A stretch of DNA of 11,850 nucleotides from a bacterium (Candidatus Gribaldobacteria) CG10_big_fil_rev_8_21_14_0_10_41_12 (GTDB lineage: Bacteria; Patescibacteriota; Minisyncoccia; Minisyncoccales; CG1-02-41-26): positions 1,705 to 13,554 of the forward strand of contig PFAV01000031.1 of the NCBI GenBank assembly GCA_002773545.1. The letters are read 5' to 3'. Under the pieces are notes generated by a model, which saw only the letters and a list, made by a program, of their open reading frames with translations, ran no database searches and had not been told where the DNA came from. A program made the position numbers and the translations under genes. Positions 7,075-10,648 of the stretch are shown here, piece after piece; within the stretch, counting starts at the first letter, position 1; the number at the start of each line of letters is the position of its first letter.

Positions 7075-7602
7075 TTAATTTCTTTTAAAAATTTCGTCAA
7101 CTTCTTTATAAATTTTTGATTTATGATCCAATTTCTCAAAAACTTCCCTCATTTTATCTTTTTGTTGCTTGCTAGACGAACCAAGCATCCCCTCAATAAG
7201 AAGCGACGGCCAAAACATTGACGGGTATCGTTTCTTAAATCGTTTCCACTCTTTCAGCGCTAAATCAAAATTTGTTTCCGGTTTCAATTCATCTTTCTTT
7301 TTATTTGTTCTGCTAAGCGCCAATCTAAAGCCCTCCCCCGCCTCATTGAGCCATTGAGCAACCTTGGCAACCGTGGAGCTTCCTGTTTGAACGGCTTGCT
7401 GAATTTTCTTATATTCTTGACCCTCCAACAGAAGCTGGGCTATCTTAATTCTTTTAGCTAATTTTATCGCCTCTTCTTTTGTCAATAAATCAGTTAGAAA
7501 CTTTATCGCCTCTTCCTCTGTGTTCAAACTAATAATAACTTCGCAAAAACCCCGCAACAACTCTTTTTGAGTAATAAAAGATAAAGTAGAATACTTTTCC
7601 AT
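7075..7602 (-). CDS. TrpR-superfamily DNA-binding protein (YerC/YecD-like) with C-terminal extension
   Basis: The product is 175 aa. Residues about 10-95 match the Trp repressor superfamily. There is an all-helical N-terminus, LLTKEEAIKLAKRIKIAQLLLEG (39-61), and then the helix-turn-helix EYKKIQQAVQTGSSTVAKVAQWL (about 63-85). This corresponds to the 'L-ERxxLaxRlxIaxlLleG-S-xEIa-x-gvSxaTVxRvs-xL' pattern. The extra ~80 C-terminal residues are charged and helical, unlike classical TrpR (about 108 aa), and I do not recognise them. There are no tryptophan genes nearby, so the regulated pathway is unknown. The gene is isolated between two mirror-image palindromes. A 10-bp direct repeat just upstream of the start could be its own operator. 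Confidence 0.82.
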   Translation of the reverse strand: MEKYSTLSFITQKELLRGFCEVIISLNTEEEAIKFLTDLLTKEEAIKLAKRIKIAQLLLEGQEYKKIQQAVQTGSSTVAKVAQWLNEAGEGFRLALSRTNKKKDELKPETNFDLALKEWKRFKKRYPSMFWPSLLIEGMLGSSSKQQKDKMREVFEKLDHKSKIYKEVDEIFKRN

Positions 7603-7608
7603 ATTTTT

Positions 7609-7633
7609 AATTGATTATCCTTAAATTGATTAT
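7609..7633. promoter_or_regulatory. 10-bp direct repeat upstream of the TrpR-like gene
   Basis: AATTGATTAT occurs at 7609-7618 and again at 7624-7633, 15 bp apart, starting 7 bp upstream of the TrpR-like start codon. A repeated site this close to the start of a regulator gene could be its autoregulatory operator. The region is very AT-rich, so chance duplication is possible. No clear -35/-10 pair was found with it. Confidence 0.35.
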
Positions 7634-7691
7634 TTTTGATTTACTGTCTTTGACTTCTTTATTCATCTTAATCAAAAAATAAAAAAGACAC

Positions 7692-7723
7692 AACACTTCT
7701 GCGCTCAAGAGCGCGGAAGTGTT
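7692..7723. repeat. Second palindrome of the 7017-7058 family, mirror orientation; possible ASCH terminator
   Basis: AACACTTCTGCGCTC (7692-7706), AA, then GAGCGCGGAAGTGTT (7709-7723) forms a 15-bp stem with one G-U pair. It equals the reverse complement of the 7022-7053 core with one substitution. It lies 12 bp after the stop of the ASCH gene on the - strand and is followed on that strand by GTGTCTTTTTTATT, so it can serve as that gene's terminator. With the copy at 7017-7058 it brackets the TrpR-like gene. Confidence 0.85.
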
Positions 7724-7735
7724 AAGAATAAAAAA

Positions 7736-8167
7736 CTATAATTTTATTGTGTTGATGTCGTTCACACATAGCCAGGCGGCCATAGCGCCAAAGCCAATTT
7801 TGTCTACATTAAATGGCTCAATTCTTTCCACATTATCAAAAAAAACAATCACGCAATAATTTTTATGACTCGTATAATCTTTAATGGCTGATGGTATTTC
7901 ACTAGTGCCTAAATCAGCCATGGCGTATCTGCTGGCAATTTCCGCTGATTTTGCTGGCGTTAAATTATCAAACTGTAGAACTTTCGTTATCTTGGCTTTG
8001 ATAGAAACCGGCTCGCCTGAATCCTTAAAGTAGATGTCATCGCCCGGCTTGACCAGATCAAACGGCGGTCTTTTTGTTTTATACCACCTTTCCTCGCAAG
8101 TTTTCTGACCACTCAAAATTTTCCGGGTTAAGCCCCAGCTCTTTTTCATGATGGCGATATGGTTCAT
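7736..8167 (-). CDS. ASCH/PUA-like domain protein
   Basis: The product is 143 aa from the ATG at 8167 (MNHIAIMKKSW). An upstream TTG at 8194 would overlap the previous gene and is less likely. The sequence shows an ASCH-type beta-barrel pattern: a first strand, then ILSGQKTCEERWYK (17-30), with the conserved G-K-T-x-E-x-R placement. FDLVKPGDDIYFKDSGEPV follows (36-54), the turn before a strand that carries the ligand groove. ASCH proteins bind RNA or modified nucleosides, and some are amidohydrolases on acetylcytidine; the substrate here is unknown. It begins 1 base after the stop of the DUF1858 gene, so translation is coupled. No Shine-Dalgarno is visible. The hairpin at 7692-7723 lies just downstream. 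Confidence 0.72.
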   Translation of the reverse strand: MNHIAIMKKSWGLTRKILSGQKTCEERWYKTKRPPFDLVKPGDDIYFKDSGEPVSIKAKITKVLQFDNLTPAKSAEIASRYAMADLGTSEIPSAIKDYTSHKNYCVIVFFDNVERIEPFNVDKIGFGAMAAWLCVNDINTIKL

Positions 8168-8168
8168 A

Positions 8169-8378
8169 TTATTTGACCAATTTATTGAGCTCAACTAACA
8201 GTTTCGGTAGATCAAGCCCGTACATTTTGCAAACATCCCCAATGGTTAATGATTGCATTTCATATTGCGCCATGGGGCAGGTTAGACAGGGCACTTTGTA
8301 TTTAGACAAAATTACTTCTGCTCCCGTTAAATTGAGTATGTCGGACAATAAAGTTTTGCTGTTAATTTTTTGTTTCAT
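8169..8378 (-). CDS. DUF1858 domain protein
   Basis: This 69-aa protein matches DUF1858, the 'hybrid-cluster-associated disulfide' domain also found at the N-terminus of ScdA/RIC-like proteins. It has a helical start (KTLLSDILNLTGAEVILSKY), then the conserved PCLTCPMAQYEMQSLTIGDVC with Cys31, Cys34 and Cys50, then a helix (LPKLLVELNKLVK). The CxxC-type pair suggests redox or metal/NO chemistry, but no activity is established for the stand-alone domain. It is the first gene of a two-gene operon with the ASCH gene, read from a good promoter at 8405-8432. Confidence 0.85.
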   Translation of the reverse strand: MKQKINSKTLLSDILNLTGAEVILSKYKVPCLTCPMAQYEMQSLTIGDVCKMYGLDLPKLLVELNKLVK

Positions 8379-8404
8379 AATTTCTAATTACTAATTTCTA
8401 AAAC

Positions 8405-8432
8405 ATTATAACACAAAGCGCAGGGCTTGCAA
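8405..8432 (-). promoter_or_regulatory. Sigma70-type promoter for the DUF1858-ASCH operon
   Basis: On the - strand TTGCAA (8432-8427) and TATAAT (8410-8405) are 16 bp apart, and the -10 is preceded by TG one base away (TGTTATAAT, an extended -10). The predicted start is near 8398, leaving a ~20-nt leader before the ATG at 8378. This is the best promoter match in the window. Confidence 0.7.
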
Positions 8433-8495
8433 AAAAAATGGAAATGGTAGAAAAAGGTTAGCGAAATTTTCATTTTTCACCAAAAATACAAAAGA

Positions 8496-8503
8496 AAGGA
8501 GGT
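8496..8503 (+). promoter_or_regulatory. Near-perfect Shine-Dalgarno of the 79-aa gene
   Basis: AAGGAGGT ends 8 nt before the ATG at 8512, matching the 16S anti-Shine-Dalgarno over eight bases. Most other starts in the window have no such site, so this gene stands out in its translation signal and the ATG is well supported. Confidence 0.85.
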
Positions 8504-8511
8504 GGAAAGAA

Positions 8512-8751
8512 ATGGAAAAAAATCAAAGAAAAGATATAGAAGGAAAGCAACTCTTCATCGACGACACCGTGGAGGTCGTCGAAGAAGAGAAAATGAGAGC
8601 CGGTAACCCTGGCTACAAATTTTGCTCTGTTGGGAAACAGGGCAAAATTCTAAATAATGGTTGTTGGGGGACTGGAGTCCTTGTGGAGTTCAAAACTTCA
8701 AAAGGACCGCATAGTGTTGGTTGCTATATGAGAAATTTAAAAAAAATATAG
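8512..8751 (+). CDS. Small hypothetical protein, possible SH3-like barrel
   Basis: This 79-aa soluble protein is not one I recognise. After a basic start, the pattern IDDTVEVVEEEKM, then VGKQGKILNNGCWGTGVLVEF and VGCYMRNLKKI resembles a small five-stranded SH3-like or KOW-type barrel ('GDxVxVv ... GkxGxV ... vxVxF ... L'). That is a shape analogy, not a family call. It has Cys39, Cys52 and Cys71, with no clear metal pattern. It is real on three grounds: a near-perfect Shine-Dalgarno, its own strong terminator at 8757-8793, and no overlap with another gene. It is the only + strand gene between 4884 and the right edge. Its own promoter was not identified in 8433-8495. Confidence 0.7.
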   Translation: MEKNQRKDIEGKQLFIDDTVEVVEEEKMRAGNPGYKFCSVGKQGKILNNGCWGTGVLVEFKTSKGPHSVGCYMRNLKKI

Positions 8752-8756
8752 CAGCA

Positions 8757-8798
8757 AATAACTCTTGCTAATCCACGGTTGGCAAGAGTTATTATTTT
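8757..8798. terminator. Bidirectional intrinsic terminator
   Basis: AATAACTCTTGC (8757-8768) pairs perfectly with GCAAGAGTTATT (8782-8793), and the helix continues inward with G-U and A-T pairs (TAATC/GGTTG) to a 3-nt CAC loop. ATTTT follows at 8794-8798. It lies 6 bp after the 79-aa gene and 7 bp before the thiI stop, so it probably ends both convergent transcripts. Confidence 0.85.
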
Positions 8799-8804
8799 AC
8801 AAAA

Positions 8805-10034
8805 CTAAATATTTTCAATTTTGGTGTTTTTTAGGGCTGATGTTATCAGCTTTCTTATCTTTAATTTTTTTTCCTCTTTTTGAACTTCTTTTAAGTTGGC
8901 TTTGGTGGCGGGGTGCTCGGGCGCGAACATTGAACAGCAATCCAAGTGCGGCAAAATAGAAATGTTATAGGCGCCTATTTTTTTGGCTATTTCAATTATT
9001 TCTATTTTATCAAATCCAGCCAAGGGCCGCAAAATCGGCAGGGTAGTTGCCTGGCTGATAACTAACATATTATCTAAAGTTTGGCTAGCCACCTGGCCAA
9101 CATTCTCGCCGGTGATTAAGGCCTTGGCATTTTCTTTGAAGGCAATCTCCTGGCTCACCCGAAACATAAACCTGCGATAAAGCACCACCCGCAAATCGGC
9201 TTGGGTGTTAAGTAAAATTTCTTTTTGGATATCAGAAAATGGCACAAAATATATTTTGCTATTAAGCTGAAAAGCATTCAGCGCCCTCAATAGATCCCTG
9301 ACTTTTTCTAAGGACTTTTCATAGCCCTGCTGGGTGGAGTAAAAATGAACAAAAATATTTTCCACTCCCCTTTTCATCAAATACCAAGCGGCCACCGGCG
9401 AATCAATGCCGCCGGAAATCAAACAAACCGCCTTACCCGAAACACCCAAGGGCAAGCCACCCGGGCCTTTAATTTTTTCCGTGTATAAAAAAACATCTTT
9501 TTCAGTAATTTCAATATATAAAATAATATCTGGATTATGTAAATCAACTTTAATTTTCCTCTCCTGCTCATTATTTGTGCGATCGCACAAATAATGAGCA
9601 ATGGTTTTTCTCAAAATTTCCTCCCCAATTTGCTCATTTACTTGTTGGCTAGTTAAAACAAATTTTTTGTCACTTCGTTTGGCTTCAACTTTGAATGTTT
9701 GAAAATCTTTTTGGCTCAAAACATCAAGCGCTTTTTCTTTAATTTTTTCAATATCTTTGTCGCATTTTTCAACCAAAGAAAAATGGGCTACACCAAAAAC
9801 ACTCTTCAGGGCATTCAGGAAGGAGGGAAGCTCCTTCATAGGAGGGAGCTTCCCTCCTTCCTCTTCTCCGTCACTAAGATTAATCAAGATACGGCCGTAG
9901 ATGCGTTTGACATAGTCAAAAACAATCCCGTTGGCTTGCAGGGATTTTTTTATATTTTCTACTAATCTTTTTTCAAAAAAATTTCGGTTGCCGCCTTTCA
10001 AGGCAATTTCAGCGTAATGGACAATAATCAACAT
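8805..10034 (-). CDS. thiI: tRNA 4-thiouridine sulfurtransferase ThiI
   Basis: The product is 409 aa. ThiI activates U8 of tRNA by adenylation and transfers sulfur to make 4-thiouridine. The N-terminal ferredoxin-like part (YAEIALKGGNRNFFEKRL) leads into a THUMP domain (VDLHNPDIILYIEI at 163-176). The PP-loop is SGGIDS (207-212); TGENVGQVASQTLDN (308-322) and ILRPLAGFDK (334-343) are typical. The DCCSMFAPEHPATK segment (365-378) carries the Cys equivalent to the E. coli catalytic Cys344. There is no C-terminal rhodanese domain, as in many bacteria. Two palindromes are read through in frame: residues 58-73 (9817-9862) and 146-157 (9565-9600). Each adds roughly a dozen residues relative to E. 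coli ThiI between otherwise conserved motifs. The start is 5 bp after iorB, so it is the last gene of that operon. Confidence 0.93.
   Translation of the reverse strand: MLIIVHYAEIALKGGNRNFFEKRLVENIKKSLQANGIVFDYVKRIYGRILINLSDGEEEGGKLPPMKELPSFLNALKSVFGVAHFSLVEKCDKDIEKIKEKALDVLSQKDFQTFKVEAKRSDKKFVLTSQQVNEQIGEEILRKTIAHYLCDRTNNEQERKIKVDLHNPDIILYIEITEKDVFLYTEKIKGPGGLPLGVSGKAVCLISGGIDSPVAAWYLMKRGVENIFVHFYSTQQGYEKSLEKVRDLLRALNAFQLNSKIYFVPFSDIQKEILLNTQADLRVVLYRRFMFRVSQEIAFKENAKALITGENVGQVASQTLDNMLVISQATTLPILRPLAGFDKIEIIEIAKKIGAYNISILPHLDCCSMFAPEHPATKANLKEVQKEEKKLKIRKLITSALKNTKIENI
9565..9600. repeat. Perfect 36-bp palindrome inside thiI
   Basis: TGCTCATTATTTGTGCGA (9565-9582) is followed directly by its exact reverse complement (9583-9600), with no loop. 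It is a multiple of three long and encodes AHYLCDRTNNEQ (residues 146-157) in the thiI frame. That peptide sits between NEQIGEEILRKT and KVDLHNPD, where E. coli ThiI has about 13 fewer residues. It looks like an in-frame palindromic insertion. Confidence 0.9.
9817..9862. repeat. 46-bp inverted repeat inside thiI
   Basis: The 18-bp arms at 9817-9834 and 9845-9862 (AGGAAGGAGGGAAGCTCC and its exact complement) enclose a 10-nt loop. In the thiI frame it encodes residues 58-73, EEGGKLPPMKELPSFL. The flanking LINLSDGE and NALKSVFGVAHF would join directly to give a normal-length ThiI N-terminal domain. Its sequence is unrelated to the palindrome at 9565-9600. Confidence 0.9.
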
Positions 10035-10039
10035 AAAAT

Positions 10040-10603
10040 TTATGGCAAACTCAAGGCCTTGATGTTTAAGTCCTGATACTTTTCAGGCATAGTTTTTTTA
10101 ATGGCCTCAATAACAGTTTCTTTTTTTAAGGGCAAATAGCCATTATTTAAGGCGTAACCCAAAAGATAAACGCCCGAAACAACCTCGTTGGCCAATTGCT
10201 TTTGGCAAAGTTCCGAGGCGGGTAAAAAATTAACTTTCTCGGTGATTTTGCGCAACTCGGCTTCTATCTCTGCTTGGTTGGCTGATTGCGTCAGAGTAGG
10301 TGTCTCATATTGATTTACCAAAAAAACCGTTTCTTTGTTGGCAAAATATAAACCATTCAAGGCCTCCTGTTGCTCCAAGGCAATAATCAAATCGGCCTGG
10401 CCTTGCGGCGCTAACGGCGACCACACTTTATCGCCAAACCTAATATAAACGCTCACCGAGCCGCCCCGCTGGCTAAGCCCATGCAGTTCCGAGGTTTTCA
10501 CATCAAGACCATTAGCAAAAGCCGCTTCCGACAAAACTCTAAGCAAAGTCATCAAACCCTGCCCGCCTACGCCCAAAATAACAATGTTAAAATTTTTGTT
10601 CAT
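10040..10603 (-). CDS. iorB: Indolepyruvate:ferredoxin oxidoreductase beta subunit
   Basis: The product is 187 aa from the ATG at 10603 (MNKNFNIVILGVGGQG). A TTG at 10633 would start inside the palindrome 10612-10638 and is rejected. It has the gamma-domain signature of 2-oxoacid:ferredoxin oxidoreductases: GVGGQGLMTLLRVLSEAA, then SELHGLSQRGGSVSVYIRFG and VWSPLAPQGQADLIIALEQQEAL. The length is typical of IorB (about 190-200). With IorA it oxidatively decarboxylates aryl pyruvates to aryl-acyl-CoA and reduces ferredoxin. It sits 45 bp after iorA and 5 bp before thiI in one - strand operon. Confidence 0.9.
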   Translation of the reverse strand: MNKNFNIVILGVGGQGLMTLLRVLSEAAFANGLDVKTSELHGLSQRGGSVSVYIRFGDKVWSPLAPQGQADLIIALEQQEALNGLYFANKETVFLVNQYETPTLTQSANQAEIEAELRKITEKVNFLPASELCQKQLANEVVSGVYLLGYALNNGYLPLKKETVIEAIKKTMPEKYQDLNIKALSLP

Positions 10604-10611
10604 AGTTATGG

Positions 10612-10638
10612 CGCTGTTGACATCAGATGTCAACAGCG
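10612..10638. repeat. 27-bp palindrome between iorA and iorB
   Basis: CGCTGTTGACATC (10612-10624), A, and its exact complement (10626-10638) form a 13-bp perfect stem with a one-base centre. It fills most of the 45-bp gap between the iorA stop and the iorB start. It is followed on the - strand by CCATAACT, not a U-tract, so it is not a normal terminator. It could affect the ratio of the two subunits. Confidence 0.88.
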
Positions 10639-10648
10639 ATTTTGCCCA

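Noticed and set aside
7017..7723. CRISPR array from repeated palindromes
   Set aside because: Only two copies, about 670 bp apart with a gene between; no regular spacers and no cas genes.
8168..8194. Upstream TTG start for the ASCH gene, adding nine residues
   Set aside because: It needs a TTG and overlaps the DUF1858 gene; the ATG at 8167, one base after that gene's stop, is the natural coupled start.
9579..9586. GCGATCGC, the HIP1 octamer abundant in cyanobacteria
   Set aside because: It is simply the centre of the 36-bp palindrome and occurs once here; nothing else suggests cyanobacteria.
9699..9965. 88-aa + strand reading frame opposite thiI
   Set aside because: It lies wholly within thiI, which has clear family motifs; its low-complexity Phe-rich sequence is a shadow of the Lys-rich complement.
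10604..10633. Upstream TTG start for iorB (MTSDVNSAIT...)
   Set aside because: These residues are translated palindrome (10612-10638); the ATG at 10603 begins directly with the conserved Rossmann-type motif.
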